A DNA stretch of 64,000 bases from CAVPJW01 sp963705525. Lineage in GTDB: Bacteria; Acidobacteriota; Vicinamibacteria; Vicinamibacterales; CAVPJW01. The notes under the pieces were generated by a model. It worked only from the letters and a program-made list of their open reading frames with translations, was not told the DNA's origin and ran no database searches. Of this stretch, positions 1 through 9,283 are shown piece after piece (position 1 is the first letter of the stretch; every line of letters begins with the position of its first letter). The translations under genes were made by a program, and so were the position numbers. The stretch covers positions 372,001-436,000 of the forward strand of contig CAVPJW010000006.1 in NCBI GenBank assembly GCA_963705525.1, written 5' to 3'.

Positions 1-2
1 GC

Positions 3-1325
3 GCCGGCCGCGCCGGACGACGGAGCGCGCGATCGGCGGCGATCCTCGTGGCGAGCAGCGCGCCGCTCGACCAGTTCATCATCCGGCATCCGTCGTACTT
101 CTTCGATGCCTCGCCGGAACACGCTCTGATCAATCCCGACAATCTGCACATCCTGCTCGACCACGTGAAGTGCGCGGCGTTCGAACTGCCGTTCAAGACG
201 AGCGAAACGTTCGGCGGGATTGACGTGCAACAGATCCTCGCCATCCTTTCAGAGGAGGGGTTCGTTCACCTGAGCGGCGGCAGCGGGCCAGACGCCGACG
301 GGCGCTGGCACTGGACGAGCGAATCGTATCCGGCAGACGCCGTCAGCCTTCGATCGATCTCCTCCGACAACTTCGTTGTCGTCGATACGACCGACGGCGC
401 TCGCGTGATTGGGGAAACGGATTTCGGCAGCGGGCCTTCCACCCTCCATCCCAAGGCGATCTACATCGTCGAGGCGCAGCTCTATCAGGTGGAACGTCTC
501 GATTTCGACAATCGCAAGGCCTACGTACGAGCGATCAACTGCGACTATTACACCGACGCCATCACCTATACGCGGGTCACGATCCTCGACATCTTTGCGA
601 ACGGCGCACGGACCCTCCCTGAGAGAAGCGAAGATGGTCCCGAGCGTGAATGGGAGGATCGGGAAGAGCCATCAGTCGACGGACCGACGACGGCGGTGAG
701 CGATCCCGCACGATCCCATGGCGAGGTGCATGTGGTTTCGCGCGTCGTCGGCTTCAAGAAGATCAAGTTCTACACCAATGAGAACGTCGGGTCCGGCGAG
801 CTCGACCTGCCCGAACAGCAGATGCACACGACGGCCTACTGGTTGACCATTCCCACAGCCGTGATGTCGGCATTGCCTCATAGCGCCGACGACAGACGGG
901 ATGGCGTCGTCGGGCTGTCGTTTGCGATGCGTCAAGTTGCACAGCTACTGCTCATGTGCGACCGGAACGACATAGGCATCTCGGTCGGACCCGGCGATGG
1001 ATCGAAGCCGGCGGATCCGAGCGGCCGGGAGCGATCGCGAACGCCGGACTTCGACCTCGACGAACCGCAGATCTTCATCTACGACAACTATCCGGGTGGG
1101 ATTGGATTCAGCGAGCCGTTGTTCGACATGCACGCGAGCCTTCTCGCTCACACCCGCGATCTCATCGAAGGGTGTCCGTGCGACTCAGGCTGTCCGACCT
1201 GCGTTGGCCCGGTCGGGGACATCGGCCCCCGGGCGAAGACCGTGGCGCTCGATATCCTCGGCCGTCTGGCGTCTGGCGGGACACGACACTCAGTGAACCT
1301 CGGGGCATCTGCCAGTCATGAGTGA
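3..1325 (+). CDS. DEAD/DEAH-box helicase, MrfA/YprA type, C-terminal part (DUF1998)
   Basis: C-terminal part of a superfamily 2 helicase. The gene enters from the left edge, so the N-terminal motor domain is not visible. The frame is open from base 3 and begins with AGRAGRR, which matches helicase motif VI (arginine finger). About 400 residues of accessory region follow. Near the C-terminus a cysteine cluster CxCxxxCxxC (EGCPCDSGCPTC) matches the zinc-binding end of the DUF1998/MrfA family. The stop overlaps the start of the next gene by 8 bp, so the two are very probably co-translated. In Bacillus subtilis the pair MrfA (helicase) and MrfB (exonuclease) repairs mitomycin C lesions; the same role here is inferred from domain pairing only. 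The ATG at 48 is internal and not a real start. Confidence 0.88.
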   Translation, partial: AGRAGRRSARSAAILVASSAPLDQFIIRHPSYFFDASPEHALINPDNLHILLDHVKCAAFELPFKTSETFGGIDVQQILAILSEEGFVHLSGGSGPDADGRWHWTSESYPADAVSLRSISSDNFVVVDTTDGARVIGETDFGSGPSTLHPKAIYIVEAQLYQVERLDFDNRKAYVRAINCDYYTDAITYTRVTILDIFANGARTLPERSEDGPEREWEDREEPSVDGPTTAVSDPARSHGEVHVVSRVVGFKKIKFYTNENVGSGELDLPEQQMHTTAYWLTIPTAVMSALPHSADDRRDGVVGLSFAMRQVAQLLLMCDRNDIGISVGPGDGSKPADPSGRERSRTPDFDLDEPQIFIYDNYPGGIGFSEPLFDMHASLLAHTRDLIEGCPCDSGCPTCVGPVGDIGPRAKTVALDILGRLASGGTRHSVNLGASASHE

Positions 1326-2607
1326 TCTGTCCTCCAGGCTTCGAGAGCTCGTCCGAAAGCCAGGCGGACCGCCACTCCTGCGCAACCGGTCGCGTGCGAC
1401 CGACGGGGCAGGCCTCCGGGAAGCTGCCGCCGCCAGTCTTGGTGGCCGGTGTCCCATCGACTCTGCCGGCGGATTCGTCATCGTTGACCGCACGTTCGGG
1501 CCTTCTACGTTTCATGGCGCCGATGCCGTGGGCGAGTGGTCGGCACGAGCCGCCATCTGCAGCAGTGCGGGCTCGCTTCTCACGAGGCCGCGTCGAGACG
1601 CCGATGCTATCGAGTCAGGGCGGGAATCAGAAAGCGCTGACGCGCTCCTTTTTGTCGACCTCGAAACCACGGGTCTCGCGGGCGGCGCGGGCACAGTTGC
1701 CTTTCTGATTGGGCTGGGATGGTTCGAGGACGGTGCGTTCTGCACCCGGCAGTTCCTGTTGACCGATCTCAGCACTGAACAGTCGCTTCTGAGGGAGGTC
1801 GCCACCGATCTGATTGCGGCGGGTACGCTCGTCTCATTCAACGGGAAATCCTTCGACATCCCGATTCTCGAGACGCGGTATCTTTTTCACCGCCTGGACG
1901 TGCCGTTCTCGGGAAAGGCGCATCTCGACCTGCTGCACCCGGCACGCCGGCTGTGGCGATCACCGGAGGGCTGCGCCCTGACATTTCTCGAGCGCGACCT
2001 GTTCGCCGTGGAGCGACGGCACGACGTCGCGGGCTATGAGATACCGGCCCGCTACTTCGACTTCATCCGCTCCGGCAATCCCGCGCCGCTCTCCGCCGTC
2101 GTCGAGCACAATCGTCTCGACCTGATGTCGCTCGCTGGACTCACGATGCGTGCCTTCCAGCTGGTGGAGCAGGGAGCCGCTTCGACGCGGGACGGGCGCG
2201 AGTGTCTGGGGTTGGGTCGCTTGTACGAGCGGGCGGGCGTACGCTCGAGGGCCCGGGAGTGCTACGACCGCGCCTCGCGACAGGCCGGATGGGAATATCG
2301 CGACACGCGAGTGGAAGCGCTGAAACGGCTCGCGCGGCTGCTCAGGCGCGAGCGGCGTCACCACGAAGCGGCGAGTGTCTGGGAAGAACTGCTGGGCGCG
2401 TCAGAACGGCCTTCGCCCACGGAACGCGAGGCGCTCGAAGCGCTCGCGGTTCATCACGAGCACCGCTCTCGCGACCTGCAGAGAGCCCGGCACTACACGC
2501 AGCAGGTGCTCGCGGGCGACCGCAGGACTGCCGCGCGCATTCTCGGCGCGCGGCATCGCCTGGATAGACTGGATCGGAAACTGGCCCGAGGCGGCCTGCT
2601 CGCCTAG
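1318..2607 (+). CDS. RNase H-like exonuclease, MrfB/YprB type, with C-terminal TPR region
   Basis: 429-residue protein. The middle third is a DnaQ/RNase H-like 3'-5' exonuclease fold: a DLETTG motif near residue 112 supplies the first two acidic metal ligands, followed by SFNGKSFDIPILETRY and, further on, VEHNRLDLMSLAGL, which carry the later acidic residues. The C-terminal third is rich in Arg/Glu/Ala helices of TPR type (for example GRLYERAGVRSRARECYDRA). This architecture is that of B. subtilis YprB/MrfB, the nuclease partner of the helicase encoded just upstream. The ATG overlaps the helicase stop by 8 bp. The gene is convergent with rpmE, and the two stop codons overlap by 4 bp (CTAG), leaving no room for a terminator between them. 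Confidence 0.85.
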   Translation: MSDLSSRLRELVRKPGGPPLLRNRSRATDGAGLREAAAASLGGRCPIDSAGGFVIVDRTFGPSTFHGADAVGEWSARAAICSSAGSLLTRPRRDADAIESGRESESADALLFVDLETTGLAGGAGTVAFLIGLGWFEDGAFCTRQFLLTDLSTEQSLLREVATDLIAAGTLVSFNGKSFDIPILETRYLFHRLDVPFSGKAHLDLLHPARRLWRSPEGCALTFLERDLFAVERRHDVAGYEIPARYFDFIRSGNPAPLSAVVEHNRLDLMSLAGLTMRAFQLVEQGAASTRDGRECLGLGRLYERAGVRSRARECYDRASRQAGWEYRDTRVEALKRLARLLRRERRHHEAASVWEELLGASERPSPTEREALEALAVHHEHRSRDLQRARHYTQQVLAGDRRTAARILGARHRLDRLDRKLARGGLLA

Positions 2608-2867
2608 CCCTTGGCTGTGGCGGCCTGCGCCTTCTTGTCTCGGCTGGCCTTCTTGCGGCTCTCGACCGTCTGCGCCCCGAACTTCTTGGTAAACCGTTCG
2701 ACTCGCCCTTCCGTGTCGATCAGCTTCTGGCGCCCGGTGAAGAAGGGGTGGCACTGAGAGCAGATCTCGAGGTGCAGCTCCTGCTTGGTCGAGCGGGTCT
2801 TCCACGTGTTCCCGCACGCGCAGCGGGCCTCGACGTCGTAGTATTTGGGATGAATGCCTTCCTTCAC
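2604..2867 (-). CDS. rpmE: 50S ribosomal protein L31
   Basis: 87-residue large-subunit ribosomal protein. The sequence begins MKEGIHPKYYD, typical of bacterial L31, and has the zinc-ribbon cysteines CAC (residues 16 and 18) and CSQC (residues 36 and 39), so it is the zinc-binding C+ form. The C-terminal tail after residue 65 is a basic Lys/Ala-rich extension. The start chosen is GTG at 2867 because it gives the exact family N-terminus and has GAGGAG six bases upstream. A longer frame exists to 3011 but lacks family similarity there. The stop overlaps the convergent nuclease gene by 4 bp. Confidence 0.95.
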   Translation of the reverse strand: MKEGIHPKYYDVEARCACGNTWKTRSTKQELHLEICSQCHPFFTGRQKLIDTEGRVERFTKKFGAQTVESRKKASRDKKAQAATAKG

Positions 2868-2934
2868 GGCTAACTCCTCATGTGGCAAACCCCAAGTATA
2901 GCACGTGCTTTTTCGGGGAAGGCCGGACAGGCAG

Positions 2935-3900
2935 TTACGGGATAACCATCGTTCTGTCCCAACGGTGTTTCTTGAGGGCGGCGCGGATCGTCGCGGGCAG
3001 ACGCGCGCCATCGCTGGTGGCCAGGTTTCGCTCGACGTGTCCGATCCGGCGCATCCCAGGGATAGTCGTTGTCACGGCCGGATGCTCGAGGATGAAGCGC
3101 AGGGCCAGTTCCGGCAGCGTCATGCCCTGTGGCACCTCACATTCGACCGAAGCGACGCGTTCGAGTGTTCGTGCCAGATTCTCCGGCGTGAAATACACGT
3201 TGCGCCAGTCCCCCTCAGGCCAGCGCATTGAGGGCGTGAACGTGCCGGTGAGGCTGCCTTCGTCGAAGGGCACACGCGCGATGACCGCCACGCCGAGCCG
3301 CTGGCAGGCAGGAAAGAGATCGTCCTCGGGAGCCTGGTCGAAGATGTTGTAGACGACCTGCACTGAATCCACGAGGCCCGTCTCGAGCGTCTTCAGCACA
3401 TTCCACGGCTCCCAGCGATTCACGCTGATGCCGACGCTCTTGATCAGGCCTTCCCGCCTCAGGTCCGCGATCGCTGTCTGCCAGCCTTCGTTTTCCGCCC
3501 ACCGATCGTTCCACACGTGAAACTGCTGAAGATCGATCGAGCTCACGCCCAGGTTCTCGAGGCTCCGCGCGGTGTACTCCCTGATGTGGTCGGCCGGAAA
3601 CACTTCGTCCAGGGTGTACTCGACGCGTGCCGGCCACATGCCGTTCTTCGGTGGGATCTTGGTGGCGACGATGAGCCGGGCGCCTGGATGCGCGCGGAGT
3701 GTGCGGCCGAGGAGCCGTTCGCTCAGTCCCTGACCGTACGCCCAGGCGGTGTCGAAGAAGGTGCAGCCAAGGGACACGGCGCGGTCGAGCGAGCGCAGCG
3801 ATTCCTTTTCATCAGATCCCGACCAGCCCCCCATGCCCCACATGCCGTAACCGATCTCCGAGAGCGACAGACCTGTTCGAGCAAAGGGGCGGTACTGCAT
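2935..3900 (-). CDS. aldo/keto reductase family protein
   Basis: 321-residue cytosolic oxidoreductase of the aldo/keto reductase superfamily, expected to use NAD(P)H on an aldehyde or ketone substrate that cannot be named from sequence. Visible family features are the N-terminal FARTGLSLSEIGYGMWGMGG strand-turn, FDTAWAYGQGLSERLLGR (catalytic Asp and Tyr of the (beta/alpha)8 barrel), VATKIPP (catalytic Lys) and LQQFHVWND, where His sits at the usual catalytic position. The C-terminus has TTTIPGMRR, matching the cofactor-binding region. The ATG at 3900 is preferred over the longer frame to 4062 because the barrel begins immediately after it and the extension runs over intergenic repeats. It lies downstream of rho on the same strand. 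Confidence 0.9.
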   Translation of the reverse strand: MQYRPFARTGLSLSEIGYGMWGMGGWSGSDEKESLRSLDRAVSLGCTFFDTAWAYGQGLSERLLGRTLRAHPGARLIVATKIPPKNGMWPARVEYTLDEVFPADHIREYTARSLENLGVSSIDLQQFHVWNDRWAENEGWQTAIADLRREGLIKSVGISVNRWEPWNVLKTLETGLVDSVQVVYNIFDQAPEDDLFPACQRLGVAVIARVPFDEGSLTGTFTPSMRWPEGDWRNVYFTPENLARTLERVASVECEVPQGMTLPELALRFILEHPAVTTTIPGMRRIGHVERNLATSDGARLPATIRAALKKHRWDRTMVIP

Positions 3901-3921
3901 CGGCGGTGAGCTGGATGGATC

Positions 3922-3949
3922 TAAGAACCAAGAACCAAGAACTAAGCAC
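3922..3949. repeat. heptad tandem repeat (NAAGAAC type)
   Basis: Four consecutive 7-nt units, TAAGAAC, CAAGAAC, CAAGAAC and TAAGCAC, between rho and the aldo/keto reductase gene. The same unit recurs in the large hairpin at 56101-56185. Function unknown. Confidence 0.85.
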
Positions 3950-3973
3950 TGAGGAATGGCAGAGACCGCTGCA

Positions 3974-5296
3974 CTAACCCTTCCCGTTGGACATGGAGGA
4001 GAGGAACTCCAAGTTCGACTTTGTCTTGGCCATCCTCGAGAGCAGGAGTTCCATCGCTTCAACCGGTGACAGCGGATTGAGCACCTTGCGCAGCACCCAT
4101 ACCCGGTTCAATTCGTCCTTCTGCAGCAGCAGCTCTTCCTTCCGCGTGCCGCTCTTCTGGATGTCGATGGCGGGGAACACGCGCCGATCGACGAGCTTGC
4201 GGTCGAGATGGATCTCGAGGTTGCCCGTTCCCTTGAACTCTTCGAAGATCACTTCGTCCATGCGCGAGCCGGTGTCCACGAGCGCGGTGGCCATGATGGT
4301 GAGCGACCCGCCTTCCTCGATGTTCCGCGCCGCGCCGAAGAAGCGCTTGGGTCGCTGCAGGGCATTGCTGTCCACGCCTCCTGACAGGACCTTGCCTGAA
4401 GCCGGGACTATCGTGTTGTAGGCCCTGGCCAGTCGCGTGATCGAATCGAGCAGGATGACCACGTCTTTCTTGTGCTCGACGAGGCGTTTGGCCTTCTCGA
4501 TAACCATCTCGGCCACCTGGACGTGCCGCTGGGCCGGCTCGTCGAACGTGGACGAGATGACCTCGCCCTTGACCGAACGCTGCATGTCGGTGACTTCCTC
4601 GGGCCGCTCATCGATCAGGAGCACGATCAGGTAGACCTCGGGGTGATTCACGGCCAGGCTGTTGGCGATGTTCTGCAGCAGCATGGTCTTGCCGGTCCGC
4701 GGCGGGGCCACGATCAGTCCGCGCTGTCCCTTGCCGATCGGGACCATCATGTCCATCACGCGGGCCGCGAGGTTCTCGGCTTCCGTTTCGAGCGACAGCT
4801 TCGCCTGCGGATAGAGCGGCGTGAGATTCTCGAAGAAGATCTTCTCCCGCGCGTGCTCGGGCGTGTCGAAGTTGACGGCCTCGACCTTGATGAGCGCGAA
4901 ATACCGCTCGCCGTCCTTCGGCGGCCGAATCTGTCCCGAGACCGTGTCGCCCGTGTGCAGATCGAACTTCCGGATCTGGGAGGGCGAGACGTAGATGTCG
5001 TCGGGACCTGGCAGGTAGTTGTAGTCGGGGGCCCGGAGGAATCCGAAGCCATCGGGCAGGGTCTCGAGGACGCCCTCCGAGAAGATGAGGCCGCTCTTTT
5101 CGGTCCTCGCGCGGAGGATCTCGAAGATCAGCTCCTGCTTCCGCATGCCGCTCGCGCCGGGCACCTCCAGATCCTTCGCGATCTTGGTCAACGCCGAGAT
5201 GCTCAGATCCTTCAGCGTTGAGAGGTCCAGCACGGTCGCGGCTGCGTCGTTCCTGGCGGGAGCGGCCGGTTGTGTTGCTTGATGCTCAGTGTCCAC
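3974..5296 (-). CDS. rho: transcription termination factor Rho
   Basis: 440-residue hexameric RNA-dependent ATPase that ends transcription at Rho-dependent sites. The N-terminal 25 residues are a short Ala-rich lead, followed by the Rho N-domain (LKDLSISALTKIAKDLEV) and the cold-shock-like RNA-binding domain (DGFGFLRAPDYNYLPGPDDIYVS split around residues 83-105). The motor has Walker A APPRTGKT (about residue 200), Walker B VVILLDSITRLARAY, and the secondary RNA-binding loops GGVDSNAL and GAARN. Length is normal for the family. About 200 bases without a gene separate it from lon on the same strand, and its promoter must lie there. Confidence 0.97.
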   Translation of the reverse strand: MDTEHQATQPAAPARNDAAATVLDLSTLKDLSISALTKIAKDLEVPGASGMRKQELIFEILRARTEKSGLIFSEGVLETLPDGFGFLRAPDYNYLPGPDDIYVSPSQIRKFDLHTGDTVSGQIRPPKDGERYFALIKVEAVNFDTPEHAREKIFFENLTPLYPQAKLSLETEAENLAARVMDMMVPIGKGQRGLIVAPPRTGKTMLLQNIANSLAVNHPEVYLIVLLIDERPEEVTDMQRSVKGEVISSTFDEPAQRHVQVAEMVIEKAKRLVEHKKDVVILLDSITRLARAYNTIVPASGKVLSGGVDSNALQRPKRFFGAARNIEEGGSLTIMATALVDTGSRMDEVIFEEFKGTGNLEIHLDRKLVDRRVFPAIDIQKSGTRKEELLLQKDELNRVWVLRKVLNPLSPVEAMELLLSRMAKTKSNLEFLSSMSNGKG

Positions 5297-5497
5297 AGTA
5301 CTTTCAATCCTTTGTTATCGAGACGTTCTTCGGTTATTTCCGCCACACGGGCGGGCCGCAGCCGGCCCAAGGCTGCGAGGTCACAATCCACGGTCGGTCG
5401 GGTGCCGAGGTCAGCGGGTGGACACGGAGGCAGTCATCCGCCGTCCGTCGTACAACCCGGGAGCCGCGCGTGATACCTGCCCTGTAAACCCTCTCGG

Positions 5498-7912
5498 TCA
5501 GTGGGTGATGGCGTCGTCAGAGAGTGCCGGATCGACTACAACGGCATCGTCTGTGCTCTGGGACACCAGGCGGCTCGGCAGCGGCTCGGTCAGCGCGATC
5601 TTCAGGACCTCGTCCATGTGCTGGACCAGGTAGAGATTCAACTCGTCGAGCACGTTCTTGGGTATGTCGGCGAGATCCTTCTCGTTGTCCTTGGGCAGGA
5701 CGATGTTCTTGACGCCGGCGCGATGGGCGGCCAGCACTTTCTCCTTCACGCCGCCGATCGCCAGGACCTTCCCCCGCAGCGTGATTTCTCCGGTCATGGC
5801 GACATCCTTCCGCGTCGGAATCCGTCCGAGCGCAGAGACGAGTGCCGTCGCGAGCGTGATGCCGGCCGACGGACCATCCTTGGGGATGGCGCCCTCGGGG
5901 ACGTGGATGTGGACGTCGTGCTTTCGGTTGAAGTCCTTGGGAATGCCGAAATCTTCGGCCCTCGATCGCACGTAGCTCATGGCCGCCTGAGCGGATTCCT
6001 GCATGACGTCGCCCAGCTTGCCGGTGAGCGTCAGCACGCCCTTGCCTGGCATGAGCGTCGCTTCGCTGACGAGAATCTCGCCGCCCACTTCGGTCCAGGC
6101 CAGGCCCGTCGCGATGCCGATTTCGTTCCGTTCTTCGGCCGCGCTCGGTCGGAAGCGGGGCACACCCAGATACTGCGTGATCTGCTCGGGCGTGATTTCG
6201 ACGGAATACTTCTTTCCCTCGCGCACGACGCTGCGCGCCACCTTGCGGCAGATCGAGGAAATCTCGCGCTCGAGATTGCGCACGCCGGCTTCGCGTGTGT
6301 AGCGCTGGATGATCGTCTGGATCGACGCGTCGTCGAAGGTGATGTTGCCGATTGAGAGTCCCGTGCCTTCCGTGGCTTTCGGGATCAGGAATCGCTTGCC
6401 GATCTCGACCTTCTCCTGTTCCGTGTAGCCCGCGAGCTGCATCACTTCCATGCGGTCCTTGAGGGCCTGCGGAATCGAGTGCAGCACGTTCGCGGTGCAG
6501 ATGAACATCACGTGCGACAGGTCGTACTCGACGTCGAGGTAATGATCCAGGAACGTGCTGTTCTGTTCGGGGTCGAGGACTTCGAGGAGAGCGGCCGACG
6601 GGTCGCCACGGAAGTCCATCGACATTTTGTCCACTTCGTCGAGCAGGAAGACCGGATTCTGCGTGCCGGCCTTTTTCATCATCTGGATGATCTGTCCGGG
6701 GAAGGCGCCGATGTACGTGCGACGGTGCCCGCGGATCTCCGCTTCGTCGCGCACGCCACCGAGCGACAGCCTGACGAACTTGCGGTTCATCGCGCGCGCG
6801 ATCGATTTCGCCAGCGAGGTCTTGCCGACTCCGGGAGGGCCCGCAAAGGTCAGGATCGTGGCCTTCGGCTTCTTGACGAGCGCGCGAACCGCCAGGAACT
6901 CGAGGATCCGATCCTTGATCTTGTCGAGACCGTAATGATCCTCGTGCAGGATCTCCTCGGCGCGCTTCAGGTCGCGGCTCTCGCGCGTCTTCTTGTACCA
7001 GGGCACCGCGATGATCCAGTCGAGGTAGTTGCGCGAGACCGTCGCTTCGGCCGACATCGGCGGCATCGCTTCGAGCCGCTTCAGCTCCTGGATGGCCTTT
7101 TCCTCGACGTCCTTGGGCATCCGGGCCTGCTCGATCTTCTTCTTCAGATCGTCGACCTCGTTGCCTTTCTCGTCCTTGCGCCCGAGCTCTTTCTGGATCG
7201 CCTTCATCTTCTCGTTCAGGTAGTACTCTTTCTGCGCCTTCTCCATCTGCTTCTTCACGCGCGACTGGATGCGGCGGTCTACCTGAAGCTTGTCGACTTC
7301 GATCTCGAGGATGCCGGCGATGCGGTTGAGCCGTTCGATGGGCGAGATGATTTCGAGGAGATTCTGCTTTTCGTCCACGCCGATCAGCAGGTGCGCGGCG
7401 ATGGTGTCGGCCAGCTTGCCCGGGTCGTCCACCCGCACCGCCGCGATCATGGCGTCGTAGTGCAGGTTGTTCGAGATCTTCACGTACTGCTCGAAGAGCG
7501 ACACGACGCGGCTCATGGTCTGCTCGACATCGCCCGACGCTTCGCGCTGGCGGGGGAGCACCTTGACCACGACCCGGAAGAAGCCCTTGTCTTCCTTCCA
7601 CTCGACGGCGCGCGCGCGGTCCACGCCTTCGACGAGCACCTTGATGTTGCCGTCCGGCAGCTTCAGGCTCTGGACGACGTTGGCCACGCAGCCCATCGTG
7701 TAGATGTCATCCGGCCGGGGATCGTCCACGGAGGCGTCGTGCTGGGCCGCGAGAAAGATCCGCTTGTCCTTGACGAGGGCATGCTCGAGCGCGCGGGTGG
7801 AGGAGGGCCGTCCGATGACGAACGGCATCATCATGTGCGGAAACACCACGACGTCTCTGAGCGGAACGATCGGTAGCGTTTCGTAAACTTCCATAGGGTA
7901 GTTGTCAGTCAT
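5498..7912 (-). CDS. lon: ATP-dependent protease Lon
   Basis: 804-residue cytosolic AAA+ serine protease that degrades misfolded and short-lived regulatory proteins. In order: the LonN substrate domain starting LPIVPLRDVVVFPHMMMPF, a coiled-coil middle (about residues 190-260), the AAA+ module with Walker A GPPGVGKTS and Walker B FLLDEVDKM, and the C-terminal protease domain with catalytic Ser in PKDGPSAGIT and Lys in AIGGVKEKVLAAH. Length is normal. The ATG at 7912 lies inside a heptad repeat and adds only MTDNYP; the ATG at 7894, giving MEVYETLPIVPLRD, fits the family equally well and may be the true start. It is last in the tig-clpP-clpX-lon series. Confidence 0.97.
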   Translation of the reverse strand: MTDNYPMEVYETLPIVPLRDVVVFPHMMMPFVIGRPSSTRALEHALVKDKRIFLAAQHDASVDDPRPDDIYTMGCVANVVQSLKLPDGNIKVLVEGVDRARAVEWKEDKGFFRVVVKVLPRQREASGDVEQTMSRVVSLFEQYVKISNNLHYDAMIAAVRVDDPGKLADTIAAHLLIGVDEKQNLLEIISPIERLNRIAGILEIEVDKLQVDRRIQSRVKKQMEKAQKEYYLNEKMKAIQKELGRKDEKGNEVDDLKKKIEQARMPKDVEEKAIQELKRLEAMPPMSAEATVSRNYLDWIIAVPWYKKTRESRDLKRAEEILHEDHYGLDKIKDRILEFLAVRALVKKPKATILTFAGPPGVGKTSLAKSIARAMNRKFVRLSLGGVRDEAEIRGHRRTYIGAFPGQIIQMMKKAGTQNPVFLLDEVDKMSMDFRGDPSAALLEVLDPEQNSTFLDHYLDVEYDLSHVMFICTANVLHSIPQALKDRMEVMQLAGYTEQEKVEIGKRFLIPKATEGTGLSIGNITFDDASIQTIIQRYTREAGVRNLEREISSICRKVARSVVREGKKYSVEITPEQITQYLGVPRFRPSAAEERNEIGIATGLAWTEVGGEILVSEATLMPGKGVLTLTGKLGDVMQESAQAAMSYVRSRAEDFGIPKDFNRKHDVHIHVPEGAIPKDGPSAGITLATALVSALGRIPTRKDVAMTGEITLRGKVLAIGGVKEKVLAAHRAGVKNIVLPKDNEKDLADIPKNVLDELNLYLVQHMDEVLKIALTEPLPSRLVSQSTDDAVVVDPALSDDAITH

Positions 7913-7920
7913 CAGTCCAG
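7900..7920. repeat. heptad repeat overlapping the lon start
   Basis: Units AGTTGTC, AGTCATC and AGTCCAG in 7-nt phase. The first 14 bases are identical to 9298-9311 between clpX and clpP, also on the upstream side of a protease gene. The longer lon start codon (complement of 7910-7912) falls within the second unit. Confidence 0.8.
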
Positions 7921-8018
7921 GTTCTCAGGGCCAAACGTTGGCTCGTACGTCAGCCGTCTGGCGGCCGTTGGTGCGTACTCCCCCGCAACCAGCGGACCGA
8001 AGACCGGCCAGCGCGTCT

Positions 8019-9266
8019 TTATCCCGCCTTCTCGATGAGCGTGATCGGCTTGTCCTTGGCTTCGACGACTTCACGCGTGATGACGCACTCACGAACCCGC
8101 TTCTGGTTCGGCAGGTTGTACATGACGTCGAGCATCAGATCCTCGATGATCATGCGCAGCCCGCGCGCGCCAATCTTGCGTTCGAGCGCCGATTCCGAGA
8201 TGGCTTCGAGCGCATCGTCGGTGAACCGGAGCTTGACGTTCTCGTACTCGAAGAGCTTCTGATACTGACGCGTGATGGCGTTGCGAGGCTGCGTCAGGAT
8301 CTGGACCAGCGCATTCTTGTCGAGCTCGTGCAGCGTGCCGACGACCGGAAGGCGTCCGACGAACTCCGGGATGAGGCCGTACTTGATGAGATCGGGCGGT
8401 TCGATCTTCTCGAGCGTGGTGCCGATGTCGCGTCCGGCGACAGACCGGACATCCGCCTTGAACCCCAGCGTCTTCTTGCCAGTGCGCCGGTCGATCTGCT
8501 TCTCGAGACCCACGAAGGCGCCGCCGCAGATGAACAGGATGTTGGTGGTGTCGATCTGGAAGAACTCCTGGTGGGGGTGCTTGCGGCCGCCCTGGGGCGG
8601 CACGTTCGCGATGGTGCCCTCCAGTATCTTCAGCAGGGCCTGCTGGACGCCCTCGCCCGACACGTCCCGGGTAATCGACGGGTTCTCGTCCTTGCGGCAG
8701 ATCTTGTCCACCTCGTCGATGTAGATGATCCCCTGCTGGCATTTCTCGATATCCCCGCCCGCCGCCTGAAGCAGCTTCAGGATGATGTTCTCGACATCCT
8801 CGCCGACATACCCGGCCTCGGTCAGCGTCGTCGCGTCGACGATGGTGAAGGGGACGGAGAGCAGCTTGGCGAGGGTCTGGGCGAGAAGGGTCTTGCCAGT
8901 GCCGGTCGGGCCGATCAAGAGGATGTTGGATTTGGTCAGCTCGACGTCGTTCCGGCTTCGGGGCTGCTTCTGAATCTCGATCCGCTTGTAGTGGTTGTAG
9001 ACGGCGACCGCGAGCTTGCGCTTGGTGCGTTCCTGCCCGATGACATACTCGTCGAGGAACTTCTTGATCTCCTGCGGCGTCGGGAGCGACGAGCGCACTC
9101 CTCGGTTGTCGAAGCGGTTGTCGTCGGCGATGATGTCGTTGCAGACCTCGACGCACTCGTCGCAAATGAAGACCGTGGGGCCCGCGATCAGCTTGCGGAC
9201 GTCGTTCTGATCCTTGTTGCAGAAGGAGCAGCGGAGGATCTCGGTCTCGCCGTTTTTCTTGACCAT
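8019..9266 (-). CDS. clpX: ClpXP unfoldase subunit ClpX
   Basis: 415-residue AAA+ unfoldase that recognises tagged substrates and feeds them to ClpP. The N-terminal zinc-binding domain has four cysteines (CSFC and CDECVEVC, residues about 13-42). The AAA+ domain shows Walker A GPTGTGKT, pore-loop region GYVGEDVE, Walker B IIYIDEVDKI, and sensor and arginine residues in the usual spacing; the C-terminal small domain follows. The length agrees with the family. It lies 103 bp downstream of clpP on the same strand, with a heptad repeat and a hairpin in the gap, so it may be separately tuned from clpP. Confidence 0.97.
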   Translation of the reverse strand: MVKKNGETEILRCSFCNKDQNDVRKLIAGPTVFICDECVEVCNDIIADDNRFDNRGVRSSLPTPQEIKKFLDEYVIGQERTKRKLAVAVYNHYKRIEIQKQPRSRNDVELTKSNILLIGPTGTGKTLLAQTLAKLLSVPFTIVDATTLTEAGYVGEDVENIILKLLQAAGGDIEKCQQGIIYIDEVDKICRKDENPSITRDVSGEGVQQALLKILEGTIANVPPQGGRKHPHQEFFQIDTTNILFICGGAFVGLEKQIDRRTGKKTLGFKADVRSVAGRDIGTTLEKIEPPDLIKYGLIPEFVGRLPVVGTLHELDKNALVQILTQPRNAITRQYQKLFEYENVKLRFTDDALEAISESALERKIGARGLRMIIEDLMLDVMYNLPNQKRVRECVITREVVEAKDKPITLIEKAG

Positions 9267-9283
9267 ATGGGTGGACAGTCGCG

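Noticed and set aside
5297..5497. A terminator or riboswitch between lon and rho
   Set aside because: Only a weak CGCAGCC/GGCTGCG hairpin without a T tract is seen; not enough for a call, though rho autoregulation is possible.
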